This document shows, one piece after another, positions 1-11,979 of a DNA stretch of 64,000 nt. The stretch is taken from assembly GCA_030568195.1 (NCBI GenBank), contig JAJLTO010000005.1, positions 186,001-250,000 on the forward strand. Direction: 5' to 3'. The notes beneath the pieces were generated by a model. That model was not told where the DNA came from and did not search any database. It saw only the letters and a program-made list of their open reading frames with translations. This DNA comes from Dipodascopsis uninucleata var. uninucleata (taxonomy: Eukaryota; Ascomycota; Lipomycetes; Lipomycetales; Lipomycetaceae). A program made the position numbers and the translations under genes. How positions within the stretch are numbered: position 1 is the first letter of the stretch; each line of letters begins with the position of its first letter.

Positions 1-1748
1 CTTGTTTGTTTGTCTCTCTATTTCAAGTTTAATAATTCTGATTTTTTCTCTTGAATCACCAGTCAGGTTTTTGAAAGCAATCTTGTACCATTAGTTGCCG
101 GCAGTGATTTCGTGATATAATTAATATTTCTTGTGTTTTCGTTCTTATATACTTAATTAATTAATTAGTCAGTTTTTCTATTATTCCTCTCTAATGTTGT
201 AATAAGTCTTCTAAAATTAATATTACTATAATATTACTATCGTGTTATTTGATTAATCAAAGCGTTTTTATGTTAACATTTTTTCCGTTCCGTCAATTAT
301 TAACATTTTTCCTTTACTGCCTTTTGTTTTACATTCATCCTTACTTTTGCTTTCGGTACTTTTACTATGTGGATCATACTCAAAGAATTTTTGAGCGTCT
401 AACAACTTACCGATTTCACGTTCATTAAGTTTCTCATTATGCTATATTTCTTTCTTAAAATGTTTTCGTATCGTAGACGAGGTCGAGTCTGCAGAGGCGT
501 CTTCTTTTATATTGAAATTTTAATTTAATAGTCAAGATTATTGAGAATTGATTTAGCATGGAATTCATAATGGAAATGATCTCTTGTATACCTTTATTAG
601 GACCTAATAATTCTATCCTACTGCATCTTAAAATCTAACTACTCTTATAATGTTCTTCATATAAACAAAACCTGAAGTAATTTTTGTATATATTCAATCA
701 ATATTCTATTTCTTATGACAATATTTGTCCGCCCATATATATCATAAATTCGGTATCACTGCAATACTATTAGCGGTACATGCCATAAATATTCATATAC
801 TGTATCTCGATTGACTGTATTTCAAGCCGAATACTTCAATCACCTAAGTCATAAAAAGCAAAGTTAATATTCGCAAGAAAAGTAAGATATCCGTTCTCAC
901 AGCAAGACAGTCGGGAAGAACAAGACTCCGCATCACAACTTCATCCTAATATATTCAGTATGATATATGTGGACAAAGCAAGATCAGAACTATTTATTTC
1001 TTCAACTATACGATGCAGATAATGTAGATAAGGTTAAAATATAGAATTAACATCATTTGTGAGGGAGATGATCTTCCCAGTTTTCAATGCTGTGCTGTTA
1101 CCAGTTGCAAAACTATGCTTACTCTTAAATCTCGCGGTAGACATTTCTGAAACTTCGCCTTTTGCCATTTCCTAAAAACAAGTTCCAATGTTTATATCAG
1201 CACTTCGTTTCATGGTAGAAACGATAGACCTTTAGTATACTAGAAATAAAATACCTAAAATTAATAGAATACCTTGAAAATTTTCAATATGAACAGAAAA
1301 ACTTTTTTAAGAGCGGTCGGCTTTTACTAGGGTTGCGGTTGTAAACCTCTCACATTCATAGGATGAATTTTTTCTTCCGGCTGAAAACTAGTAAGAAGAG
1401 AATCAAACGAGAAGAGATAGGTAGACAGCATTTAATTCTATTTGGTCAATTATTCTAGCGCTCTTTTGATCTTAGAAATCAATATTTCTAATACTATAAT
1501 TAATCAGATTGTATATATTTAAACAGAATACTTGCAAATTTTTTAGGAATTGGACTTGGAAGGTTTAAAGGTCAGAAAATTTTGGCAGACAGCATTATAA
1601 CACGAGGAAATAGAGAAATAGCAGCAGCTCGCGTCGCTCAGTTTTGAATTTAGTTTGAAAGCATCTGAATCATAAGAATATAGGTGTGAGCTATAAATAA
1701 CTTCATTTCTCTATTTGTGTTTGTTACAACAGATATATTATTATTAAA
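1..1748. other. AT-rich intergenic stretch, no supported gene
   Basis: No convincing gene is visible. The stretch is strongly AT-rich and includes a short TTAA tandem run near 153-168. A 44-codon ATG frame on the minus strand (1034-1168) cannot be assigned to any family. The last 100 bases or so are presumably the promoter and leader of the mL57 gene. Confidence 0.6.
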
Positions 1749-2706
1749 ATGCGACGTTCAGCTCAAGAACTTCTGTGTCAGCAGACTATGTTAACTGCGA
1801 CGCTATTATCTAAGAGTTCGCCTATAGCATCACTGTCATTAAATACGACAATTAAGAGTTTGAGACTGAGGATGTCAAAAGATTGTTTTTCTAGATTGAA
1901 TGGAGCACGACGTACTGTTGTATATATGGACGGTCTTTTACAACGATCAACGCCTTCACCTTCGGACGGTCTTAGCGGTCCCGTGTCAATTGAAGATACT
2001 ACTGCTATATTGCCAAAAATTAGAGATTCTTGGAACAAGTTAACAAATAATTCTGAAAAATATTCGTTGCCGGATAATGTTCTGTGCCAAGTTTTCACCC
2101 ATAAGAGCTATCGACATGGTGTCTTTCCCTATAATGAACGTCTGGGATTTCTGGGTATGTGAATGTATCGCAGCGCCTAGGGACATGGTATCTACATCAG
2201 TTGCAATTAAAGTCTAACTTAAATATAATAATAGGACGGAAATTATTTAGTTTACAATCTGCGATAGCTCTTGTAGATTATCCTTCCGACAATAAGCAAG
2301 CAATTGCTGCTAAAGGCATCGAACGCTTGCGATCTCGAGCAGCAGGCAAGTTACTTAATAGTCGTGAGCCAGTAATGCCAGTTGCTGAATCTTCAGGTAT
2401 TATTGAGAACATTCGATGGGAGCCAAATCCTAGCGTTGGAGTGAGTACCATTAGAGTTGTTAGTGATATGCTAAGTGCTGTAATTCTAATTCACGATTTT
2501 AGCATTTATCGGATCCCAGAGCGAGCGGACTACTTACTGTAGCTTCAGCTACTGTCTACGCTGCTATCGGTGCGGTTGCACTTCGTCATGGTGGAGCGGT
2601 TGCAGAATCTTTCATTAAGGAAATAATATTGCTTGGTCCTCATGGTGTCTTTTCTAGCAGTCCAGATCTAACCTCTGAGACTGCCGCACCAAAACAAGAA
2701 GAATAA
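1749..2706 (+). CDS. MRPL15: Mitochondrial large-subunit ribosomal protein mL57 (MRPL15 family)
   Basis: This protein belongs to the RNase III-like family recruited as a structural component of the fungal mitochondrial 54S ribosomal subunit. The exons are 1749-2154, 2235-2440 and 2503-2706, giving 271 residues. The joins keep frame and rebuild the RNase III-fold signature, with VFTHKSYRHG near residue 114 and YNERLGFLGRKLF spanning the first junction. The third exon carries the C-terminal helix ending in GAVALRHGGAVAE. The acidic catalytic residues of true RNase III are not evident, as expected for a ribosomal relative. The N-terminal 90 residues are basic and serine-rich, consistent with mitochondrial import. 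Intron 1 has a GTATGT donor and a CTAAC branch point; intron 2 has a GTGAGT donor. The related family mL44/MRPL3 is the main alternative, but the FLGRK-type context favours mL57. Confidence 0.87.
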
Positions 2707-3409
2707 TGATTAGCTCGAAAAAGGTCGACGAGTATTTAGCATTAGCTATTTGCTAGTTTATAAACCGTGCTTATTTCATTTAAAGAACAAGTTGACGGAG
2801 CTCTCTGGTCTTTTTATTGTTACTTATTTCTAGTATATATATCATGTTTCTGCCACCTCTCTACCTTTCTGTGACCAGTGTTTCTTTTTCCGTTATAAAG
2901 CTGTATTTAGCTGGCTGACTTATTCTCTATTTCTCTTTTAAGTTGTAAAATATATCATTTTTTGTCCGTCTTATTTTCCTTTATTTAGATATAGTATATA
3001 TCATTGTACATGTAGTTAGTTTCCTTACTGATAGTTTGTCAATTATTTATGTAATAGAAAATTTAACTTAAAATGTTGCGAGCCGCACAATTCGCGTCGT
3101 AAGTTTGGCAGAACGCATTTTGTTGTTTACGCGTAAACAATATTCAGTCGCGGCACCAGAAGAAAAATTCAACAACTGTTTGGAATAAGTCTAGCAGGTT
3201 TAATAACTACTTTCAGAGTGAAGCTGAAAAGTGCCATATCTTTGTGCTTGTTGCTTACCTCTAAGATTATCTTCTGCGCTCGGCTCAACGCGCTGTGAAG
3301 ACTCCTCGTCTTAAATTCTCATTTCAAATTCACTTCATACCAACTCACAATCAAGTCTATTTGAGATAGCAGAATTTTTTAGTTTTTACTATTTGCACAG
3401 AGAACAACG
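2707..3409. other. Intergenic region between two plus-strand genes
   Basis: This region should hold the 3' end of the mL57 transcript and the promoter and leader of the next gene. It is T-rich near 2800-3050. I see no gene or structured RNA in it. Confidence 0.6.
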
Positions 3410-5272
3410 ATGAATATGGCAGCAGGTGTCGAGCAGAATAATGATAGCTTTTCGGTGCCTTCAGTTCTTGATAGTACACAATCGACTAATTACAAATGGG
3501 CTGTTGACTCTCCAATGGCGCCCTCATTTACGAATGAGTTGAGTCAATTAGACGAAGAAGACGAAAGTGGTGAGTACAAGTATAGATTTTGAAGGTGTCT
3601 AGCGAGGAACTAATATTGTACTAACACCAACATAGAGCTAGGTGCTAAACCAATCGAAAATCATCAGCTTAATCACATTACGCACCTGGCACACCTGCTC
3701 GATAAGTTCAACATGAACGCTACTCAAGAGAGTCACAATATAAACATTAGTGCTGATAATACTACAGCAACAGATTTTAGCAACAATAATGTCAATGCTG
3801 ATATTACGACAGATGATGATTATATATCTGATACAAGTTTTTTTCATCGGCCCCAGTACTATAATAACAACAACAAACACAAAACCACTTATAATAGCAA
3901 AAATCCTTCTGTATCAGTAATATCTACGCCCGCAAAGGAGTCAGTAGGCGTTTCAATAGCAAACACCCCCACAGTGGCATCTCCTTTTCATAATATGCCT
4001 CTCAGGCAAATAAATAACGATACTAGGCAAGTTTATTCAAATAAAAACAATTCGGACTCCGATAGACCCGTGAAACGTTCTCAGACGAGCTCGTCAGCAG
4101 ATTCAGAAAATCATAAATCAACCACCTGTGCTATTAACAAAGTCGAATCAACTGATGTTTCTAGCAGCTCATCAGCATCTTCGGCAATCCAAGATCATTT
4201 GACAAAGGAGGATTATATGTTCTTACTAAAGCAGCTTCGCGAGGTCTCTCGCGAATGCGATGCAAGAGGTCAGCTTATTAATGATCTGAAAAATAAAAAC
4301 TCTTCACAGAAATCTGGTCCTACGCTTCAAGTATCGGCAACACCATTCAAACAGCCAAGCAACGGGTCAACACCGAGTCGGGCGTATGATGATATCCTTT
4401 ATAATAATCATGTCGCACACTTTCCCTTAAATCAATCACATCTCTCGACTCCAGCAACTAAGTTGACAGACACTACTTTTGATCATGCTGTCAATTCGAA
4501 TAGAGCTTCTGGAAATGATAAGCCATCTGACTCTACTGCCAAATCTCTAAGTAGCTCATCTAAGTTGGAATCAGAGCTAGCATATGCTAGAAATGAGATA
4601 GCTGACCTTCGTTCGATAGTATGTTCATTGGTAGAGCAACAGGCACATAAACAGCAAGACAAAGTAGCATCATTATCACAAATATCTGTGAGCTCTTCTG
4701 TAAAGCTGGATGATGATATAGAAATAAGTAATCAGGATACTCATATTACGCCTGAAATTGACACTAATACGTCAGAGACTTATGAAAAGGCAATTGCAGA
4801 TCTTGAACAGCAGCTAAGCGAGTTAAGAAATGAAATCCTGCGCTTGAAAGGAAATTCTAAAGCTATGGGCCCAAATATGATGCCAGATGCTCACAGAATT
4901 TCACCATTTAATGAAGAGAAGCTATATTTTAAACTTGAAATGGACCGAGTTGATCTTCTCGGAGTGACCGATCTTGGCAATCTAGTTAAAAATATCCTTC
5001 TTCAGCTATCTACACCGTTATCGAATCTACCCGACCGAATTATGTCTTTACGAGATCATCTCATTGGAGAAGAAAGATATATGCATTTTGCGAACGACGT
5101 TCATTCAGCCCTTTACAACGGTACACAGATGGACATCTCTACATTGAATTCCCCTGACGAAGATCGCTGCCTCGCAGAAATGTTGGGTCGCATCGATCTG
5201 CTTGCTAGATTGCAGCATCGACCAGTTGGAAAGTCAGTAGCCAGATCTCGCAAAGAGAAACAACCACTGTAA
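3410..5272 (+). CDS. Unrecognised coiled-coil protein with a conserved-looking C-terminal helical domain
   Basis: I do not recognise this protein. Two exons (3410-3569 and 3636-5272) give 598 residues; the intron has a GTGAGT donor and a CTAAC branch point, and the join stays in frame. The first 330 or so residues are polar, rich in Ser, Asn, Thr and Asp, and look disordered. Two heptad-like stretches follow (around ELAYARNEIADLRSIV and AIADLEQQLSELRNEILRL), suggesting a coiled coil. The last 120 residues are less biased and look folded (from about LYFKLEMDRVDLLGV to RIDLLARLQHRP), ending in a basic tail. This layout resembles fungal scaffold proteins of the spindle pole, septum or cell cortex, but that is only inference. 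Its 3' end faces the bL27m gene, 187 bases away. Confidence 0.75.
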
Positions 5273-5459
5273 TAAAAAATTATGTTATTCAATTTCAACT
5301 TTGGTCAATTATATCTAATTTTATGTTTTGACTCTATTGCAAAAATCTCTTGTAAAATAATCAATTATATGATATAAATATATACAATAACGAGCGTGGA
5401 TATTGGCGCTACAGTTGATTTTAGCATGATCGCACTCATTCGGTGTAGGATGACAAACA

Positions 5460-6098
5460 TCACGACGACAGTGACTTGCTCTTTGACTGCTCTATACGTT
5501 CTCGCTTGGAGATCCATCCATAATACTCCTTTCTACTCATACGAGACTTCTCCTTCTCAATAGCCTCCTTATCAATTAAAGGTACTAATCCTAGTCTGCG
5601 AATGCGAGGTTGCCAGTGAGGCGTAGGTAGACGCAGGTCTTGATAAAGAGATACACCTACAAATCGTCGTTCTGGATGGAAAGGATCCATATAATATCTA
5701 ACAAATCCAGGTTCTTTTGCATATATAGTATGGTCACGTCCAATACCAGCGTTCTCGCCGGGATAAAGAAGAGTACCTCTTTGACGATAGATAATCTGGC
5801 CAACTTTCACTGCCGAGCCTTCAGCCTTCTTCAGACCTAGTCTCTTCCCCTTGGAGTTCTTGTCATTAGTCTTTGTTGATGCTGCTTTCTTCGTAGCGTA
5901 TCTAACGAACTGTAGTTGGTTCACGGAAGAATTCTTTTGTATTAATCGTCCGACATCTCCAAAAATTCCAATATTAGTTCCGCCTATAGTGCTGAAGATG
6001 AACTTCGGGGACGTTAGCATCATTCGCATGCCTGAGCTCACAGTTGAAGTCGGTCCGCCATGCTTTATGCCTATACCGAAGCTTCGGATAACACCCAT
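5460..6098 (-). CDS. MRP7: Mitochondrial large-subunit ribosomal protein bL27m
   Basis: This is a component of the mitochondrial large ribosomal subunit; the bacterial L27 homologue reaches toward the peptidyl-transferase centre. It is a single exon of 212 residues from the ATG at 6098. The open frame extends 7 codons further up, but only to a TTG. After a basic targeting-like N-terminus ending around QLQFVRYATKKAAS comes the L27 core: GKRLGLKKAEGSAVKVG, then IIYRQRGTLLYPGENAGIGRD, then YAKEPGFVRYY. The glycine-rich KRLGLKK segment matches the L27 signature. A fungal C-terminal extension (RRFVGVSLY onward) follows. At 212 residues it is shorter than yeast Mrp7, which has a long extension. The gene is convergent with the coiled-coil gene and divergent from SWA2. 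Confidence 0.92.
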   Translation of the reverse strand: MGVIRSFGIGIKHGGPTSTVSSGMRMMLTSPKFIFSTIGGTNIGIFGDVGRLIQKNSSVNQLQFVRYATKKAASTKTNDKNSKGKRLGLKKAEGSAVKVGQIIYRQRGTLLYPGENAGIGRDHTIYAKEPGFVRYYMDPFHPERRFVGVSLYQDLRLPTPHWQPRIRRLGLVPLIDKEAIEKEKSRMSRKEYYGWISKRERIEQSKSKSLSS

Positions 6099-6661
6099 TT
6101 TCTCTGTAAACAGGTTCAATATGCCGGATATACTATCCTATATGAGGACTCAATTATTATCAGTGTCTACGTACTAATGATAGGTGAAGTCACTTTTCGA
6201 TACAACGATCAATTTTCTGTCGAAATATATTTCTAGAGACGATGATTCGTAATACTTAAATGACTTCTGCGAGTGTACAATAATAAAATATTTTCTCCGT
6301 ATCCAAAAAAATATATGCGCAAAACATTGTCTCATTTACGCCGCATTCAGTAACATGTTTTATAGCAATATATACCATATATCCTAACCAACATTGTTGC
6401 AGTCACGAGACATAATGAATCTTACCAGCAGCTGCTATTATTGACTTCAAAATGCAACAGTCTTAATTGTGAATGGTCAATAAAGTAGTATTCATTCAGC
6501 ATTCGAATATTGGTTTACACTTCTTTTCAGTGCCCCAAGCAAGTCGGATATTTTACTGGTAAGGACGTAGGATATTTGTCAAGATTTTTGGTGTAGAATC
6601 CTATCTTTTTAAGCCTTATAGTCAAAGCGCCTTCAAAATGAAACTTCAGAGTCATATATAA
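6099..6661. other. Divergent promoter region between bL27m and SWA2
   Basis: About 560 bases separate the two start codons, so both promoters should lie here. The sequence is AT-rich with no open frame of note. I could not identify a specific factor site with confidence. Confidence 0.6.
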
Positions 6662-9578
6662 ATGGACGACCTACTAGATTTGTCTTTCGACGATAACGTC
6701 GCATCTGCCAACAAAAGCTCTCAATCTCAGTCTGACTCGGGGAGAAATTCTACTACTTCTGTGAGGAATGTTGGCCCTGCATTAATGGGTGTATCACTAT
6801 CTGAACGAGGAAAAAGCTCAACTGAATCGATGACTGGGTACTCAGCCATCTACAATGGCGTATCAAAGTCTTCGCAGTATGGATCTCCGTCTTCCGATAT
6901 ATCTACGGGGTTTCCATCATCTCCTGTGTCCTCTGCAAGTCCCCCAATTGTTAAGCAGGCAAATAGAAGCACAACTGACACAGCTCCTGCTGGAGCCACG
7001 AAAAGTGGTTTGAAGACAGACTCGTTCGCAGAGCTCTTCCATATGGCTTCCGGAAAGCCCAAGAATAAAAGTGACCAAACTTTGTTAATGCAGCAGCAAA
7101 CTATGGAATCCGAGAAAATGGAAAAATTGGGGTTTTCTAATAAAGTACAGGGTGGTAAGAGTAGTGACTGGGCAGCAGGAATCAGTTTCGACGTCCTTGA
7201 ACAGACAAATGAAAGATGTACGTTGTTTATCTGATAGTGGCATTATTGTAGTAAACTCAAAAGCTAATATCTTTTTAGTTTCCAACAAGAATAAGTTACC
7301 AATGGGTCCGTATACAACATCTTTTCCACAGGCTAATACAGTCTTAAACGATAGTGGCTCTAGTAATTTATTAGACGATGAAGCTATTCTTGGATCTCTT
7401 GCTCATGCAGCACCTGCGATGTCTGACCAATCCTCATTGTCGTCTACGCATTCAGACACAGAGCGTGGACACTCGGCTAAACCATATACTATTTCGAATT
7501 CTTCATCTGTGCTGTCGGGCGATTTATTTGATCCGGACGTAGCGTTTGGGAAGCCGAATGATGAATCTTTGAAAGTTGGCCCAGAATCAAATAAGAGCTC
7601 ATCTTCCTCGCTCACAGGTACTGATTCTCACAAGACAATAAATGACCCGAGAGACCGCTATGTTGCAGAGCTTGTTGACATGGGCTTTAGTGCTGAGCAT
7701 GCTCGTCGAGCATTGGCACATACAGATACAGGTCTCAATCTGCAGCAAGCTGTTGACTACTTGCTTAAAGAAGCTCATCAGAAAGCAAGGACGCATAAAT
7801 CTCAATTAGCTGAACAGAAATATCAACATGGAGATCACTCGAAACCACATGAACGAAACTTTAGAGATAGTTCCTACACAGAAGATGGATACGAAGAGAC
7901 AGAAGACGCCTGGCAAGAGATGCCTTCCGTTTCCAGTGATGCCTCCTCTAATGGTAGTAGTAGGCACGGGTCTGGTTTTAATTTGTCTTCAATTAGTAGT
8001 CAAACTGCTACACAGGACTTAAGTAAGCTTGCTGCTGGAATATCACTGCAGCTACGCAGTCGCGCTGAAGTTTTATGGAAGCAAGGTAAGAAAACAGTTG
8101 CGAAAGCTGTTGATGAATACAATAACGGAGGCGGGTTCAATGGAATGATGCAAGAAGAGAGCGGGCCGAGATGGCTACGAAACCAAAGGAAGTATGCATT
8201 TGATATGGATGCTCAAGAAGTCCAAATATCCTCCCAGTTTAAGGATATCGATCCATCCGAGGATGGACCAGATAGAGCGTCGACAACATTAGAGGCTATG
8301 ATGTTAGAGCAAGAACCCCCCGCAAGAGCCAAGTCATTTTCTTCTCAATTTTCAAGTTCTACCAGGGGTAGCCCCGTTTATGATGATGTTTTACCGCCTC
8401 GTCCTCCATCACGTCCAAAATCGAAGCCGACATATAATGATAATTTACCACCTCGTCCTCCATCGCGTCCGACGCCAAGACCGCCACATGATGGTAATCT
8501 ATGGCTTCGTCCTTCGACTCATCCTAGGCCGCAGCAGTCGCAAGAGCAGAAAATGACTAGACATGATTTTCCATTATCACAGTCCATAGAGAGTTCTAAT
8601 GTACCATCAAAACAGATACCAAAGAAGTATGTTGAGCCTGTTTCTAAGAAGCCTGTTCGCGAGCAAATAAATATTCCATCTATACAAATGGATGATATTT
8701 CAGATATGCGTGCTCAAGGAACGGAAGCTTTTAAGCGAGGTGATTTTACGCTTGCTAATAAGTGGTACACTGACACTTTATCGGCTATTCCGCGCGAACA
8801 TGTTCTGCGATCTGTAATACTCTCTAATAGGTCGATGTGCTTTCTTAAGTTAGGTAACCCGAAGGATGCTCTCTCTGATGCAAATGAAGGCCTGAAGATC
8901 ATTGGTCCTTCTAAAGGTGTCGAGGAAGAAGCTGAACCTGGAAAACCTCTCATTAATATATGGATCAAATTGTTACAACGAAAGTCAGAAGCTTTGGAGC
9001 AGCTCGAAAAGTTTAAGGATGCTCGGGATTCATGGGATCTTCTAGTACGCAGTGGAAGAGGTGGTAAAGTGGCTTTGGATGGGAGACGTCGCTGCGATAA
9101 TGTTATAAATCCTACTTCAAAAGAAGCTACAAATATTATACGAGAACCAAAGCCTTCTGCTCCCCGTCCGGCTCCAAAGCCATCGTCCATTGCAAATAAT
9201 GCTGCTGCTCAGGCAGCTGTCACTAGACTGAAAATGGCAAATAAAGAGGCAGAGATGAACGATGCCGAGAAATTTGCGTTACATGACTCAGTTGAGGAGA
9301 AACTCTCTGCGTGGCGTAAAGGTAAAGAAGATAATCTTCGAGCTCTTCTAGGTTCATTAGATACAATTTTATGGAAAGAGAGTGGTTGGACACAAGTCAG
9401 TATGGCGGATCTGGTTATTCCAAAGAAAGTAAAGATAACATACATGAAGGCAATTGCAAAAACGCATCCTGACAAAATTTCATCGCTCGCTTCTATAGAA
9501 CAGAAAATGATAGCGCAAGGTATTTTCGTGTCCCTCAACCGTGCATGGGATGATTTCAAAAAAAAGAACGGAATGTAG
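6662..9578 (+). CDS. SWA2: Swa2/auxilin-like clathrin-uncoating co-chaperone (UBA-TPR-J)
   Basis: Swa2 recruits Hsp70 to clathrin coats through its J domain so that vesicles shed their coat. Two exons (6662-7217 and 7279-9578) give 951 residues, joined across a 61-base intron with a GTACGT donor. Visible domains in order are: a disordered Ser-rich N-terminus beginning MDDLLDLSFDD, where LLDL could be a clathrin box; a UBA domain near residues 306-352 (AELVDMGFSAEHARRAL); a duplicated proline-rich block (PPRPPSRP); TPR-like helices near 661-735 (GTEAFKRGDFTLANKWYTD); and a C-terminal J domain near 862-951 with the catalytic HPD in AKTHPDKI. The UBA-TPR-J order is diagnostic of yeast Swa2 and fission yeast Ucp7. 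It is longer than yeast Swa2 (about 670 residues), mainly in the disordered parts. Confidence 0.94.
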
Positions 9579-10113
9579 TGAAATAGTGATATTGTTTAAC
9601 AGTTCCTTTCTTGATTCTTACTTGTTGCCGCTTGGCGATGCGTTTGACTTGTTTTAAATTATATATGCGGTTTTTATTTGAGCATTAACTCAGCATTAGT
9701 ATTATAATACATGCATTAAATACTATTTTATAGATTTTTATTCGCCCTTTATACATTTTCGTAAATATATGGTTACCTAATCTTTTACTGGTAGAGTATC
9801 GTGTACTAAAAAGAAGTGTCGCGGATAGCTCTTTGTTATTCCGCATTTGAAAAGTTCTCCCAAGCCCATAGTTTCAAATATTGTCGACAAAGTGCATGCT
9901 TCTTTTTTCGTCATAGTGAGATATCATAGCTCTTAACAGACATATAGCTCTATGACGAGTAATCAATTTAGCAATCGCGCTTCTAAACTCTGACTGCTTA
10001 TTAAGATTAATAATAAGAGAGCTGCTAAAGCTATTAGATTTTTTTGGATTGTATAAGGGTGCCGTCTCGGCAGACGTTTTCAATTACGTCCAACTAATAG
10101 TATTATATTCAAC
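9579..10113. other. Intergenic region between SWA2 and GTR1
   Basis: This is the 3' end of SWA2 and the promoter of GTR1. A 70-codon minus-strand frame (9874-10083) starts only at TTG and looks like chance. I see nothing else. Confidence 0.6.
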
Positions 10114-11422
10114 ATGGCTGGATCTGCACGAAAGAAGCTGCTCCTCATGGTATGTTCTATCAAATTTATAATTCCGTATAATTATGTGTTTATGAATACA
10201 ATAACTTGAGATGCGAAATTTGAGCTGCGAAGTATTCTAACTATGTGAATAGGGGCGAAGTGGATCTGGAAAATCATCGATGAGTAATATCATTTTTAGG
10301 TAATCAACTATCAGTTCACAAGTATGCTAGCTGCAGAAGGATGTGACAAACTAATCATTACTGCTTTGAAATATAGAAACTATTCAGCGTTTGATACGCG
10401 ACGATTGGGTGCTACAATTGACGTTGAACATCAGCATCTGCGATTTTTAAGCAATATGACACTTAATCTCTGGGATTGTGGAGGGTTAGTATAGTATAAT
10501 CCAGTAGTAAGCAAATACAGTTAAACTAATATACATGAAATATAGGCAGGATGCGTATATGGATAATTATTTTACTACTCAGAGAGACAATATATTCAGA
10601 ATGGTAGAAGCTCTCATATTTGTGTTTGATGTGGAGTCAAAGGAGCTACGTAAAGACATCGAGACATTTGTTCTCTGTCTGCGCAATCTCTACGAGTTTT
10701 CTCCAACAGCAAAAATATTTGCACTTATTCATAAGATGGATCTTGTTGTCTTCGAAAAGCGCCAGGATGTATATCGTGCGCTAATGAAGAGTCTTGAAGA
10801 TACATCAGCTATGTTCTCATTTAAAGTACAGGGGTTTCCAACTACAATTTGGGATGAATCGCTCTACAAGGTAAAAGTTGCCCAATAGTTTGACCTTTCA
10901 AGATTCATTTAACTAAGCATTTTTAAACAGGCTTGGTCCAGCATTGTATGCACATTGATCCCAAATGTGGATTTATTTCAGAAGCACTTAAAGAACTTCG
11001 CAGAGATCTCTGAGGCAGATGAAGCTATCTTATTTGAGAAGACAACTTTCTTAGTGATATCACACGTAACTAATGAACATTCACCACATTTTCAATCAGA
11101 CTCGGCTAGATTCGAAAAAATAAGCAATATTATAAAGCAATACAAACAAAGCTGCAGCAAGCTACGCACTCACTTTCAGTCTCTGTCGCTTCGAGGCAGT
11201 GACTGCTCAGCCTATCTAGATACCATGACGTCAAATACTATGATTATGGTGGTTATGTCTAACAAGCAAAACAATAAACCCAGTAACGACCAAACAGATC
11301 AAGATCTATCGGCTGCAACTGACGATACATTTGCCGGTGAAGCTGAGAACAATATAATACTAGCTAATATTAAGATTGCCCGAAAGATCTTTGAAAAGAT
11401 AGAGAATCTCGAGTCCCGATAA
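10114..11422 (+). CDS. GTR1: Gtr1, RagA/B-type GTPase of the EGO/TORC1 pathway
   Basis: Gtr1 is the RagA/B-like half of the vacuolar Rag heterodimer that signals amino-acid sufficiency to TORC1. The exons are 10114-10149, 10253-10299, 10377-10484, 10546-10870 and 10931-11422, giving 335 residues. The first exon has only 12 codons and the second about 16. The joined protein shows the Rag motifs: P-loop [29 protein letters not shown] for G3, [12 protein letters not shown] for G4, and the C-terminal roadblock-type half beginning [13 protein letters not shown]. The small early exons make the ATG easy to miss by open-frame search alone. The donor of intron 2 (GTAATC) is weak, but read-through meets a stop at once. 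The partner Gtr2 is not in the window. Confidence 0.93.
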
Positions 11423-11979
11423 GCTGTGTTGTGTTTTATATATATATACCAGCACACAAAATATCTATCTGTTAATATAACTGGAAGTTATGAAGATAGC
11501 ATATAATATTGCATGTATATTTTTTTGTCTATCTCGGTGTTTTATGATTCATCTATTTAATTGGAGGCTCCAGTTTTTATTGCGTTCTTTGTCAATTAGG
11601 TCTTAGTAAGATCATCCCTGATGTAATAACCCTAAAAATATACTATAGATATTTCTTGGTGCCAAAGTTTTTCTTTTTTATTGGCAGAAAATTTTTTTGC
11701 TAGCATTAAAATGTGAAAACATTACTACTAGATTTAAGGGAATTGATGTAAGTAGAGTAGTTGTTTATTTGAATAGAAGTCTTATTCATTTTTAACCTGA
11801 TTATGATTAATTATCGAAGACATGAGCTTCTGTGATGATACTTTTTATTCATATGCCTGACTCAAGTTTAATTGAGGTGGAGGTCATGATTTCTCAATAG
11901 ACTACAACGGTATCTGATTATAATGCTCTATCAAAATAATTTGTCTCTTTGCATCTTATATGAATGAAGCAAATATCTA
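11423..11979. other. Intergenic region between GTR1 and SEN2
   Basis: This region holds the 3' end of GTR1, including a short TA run near 11440, and the SEN2 promoter. A possible intron-like 3' end (branch-like TTTAAC, then TATAG at 11994-11998) overlaps the first SEN2 codons, so a short upstream SEN2 exon cannot be excluded. Confidence 0.5.

Noticed and set aside
1034-1168. 44-codon minus-strand ATG frame (MAKGEVSEMSTARF)
   Set aside because: Short, no family match and no supporting exon nearby, although a TTTTTAG just upstream looks acceptor-like.
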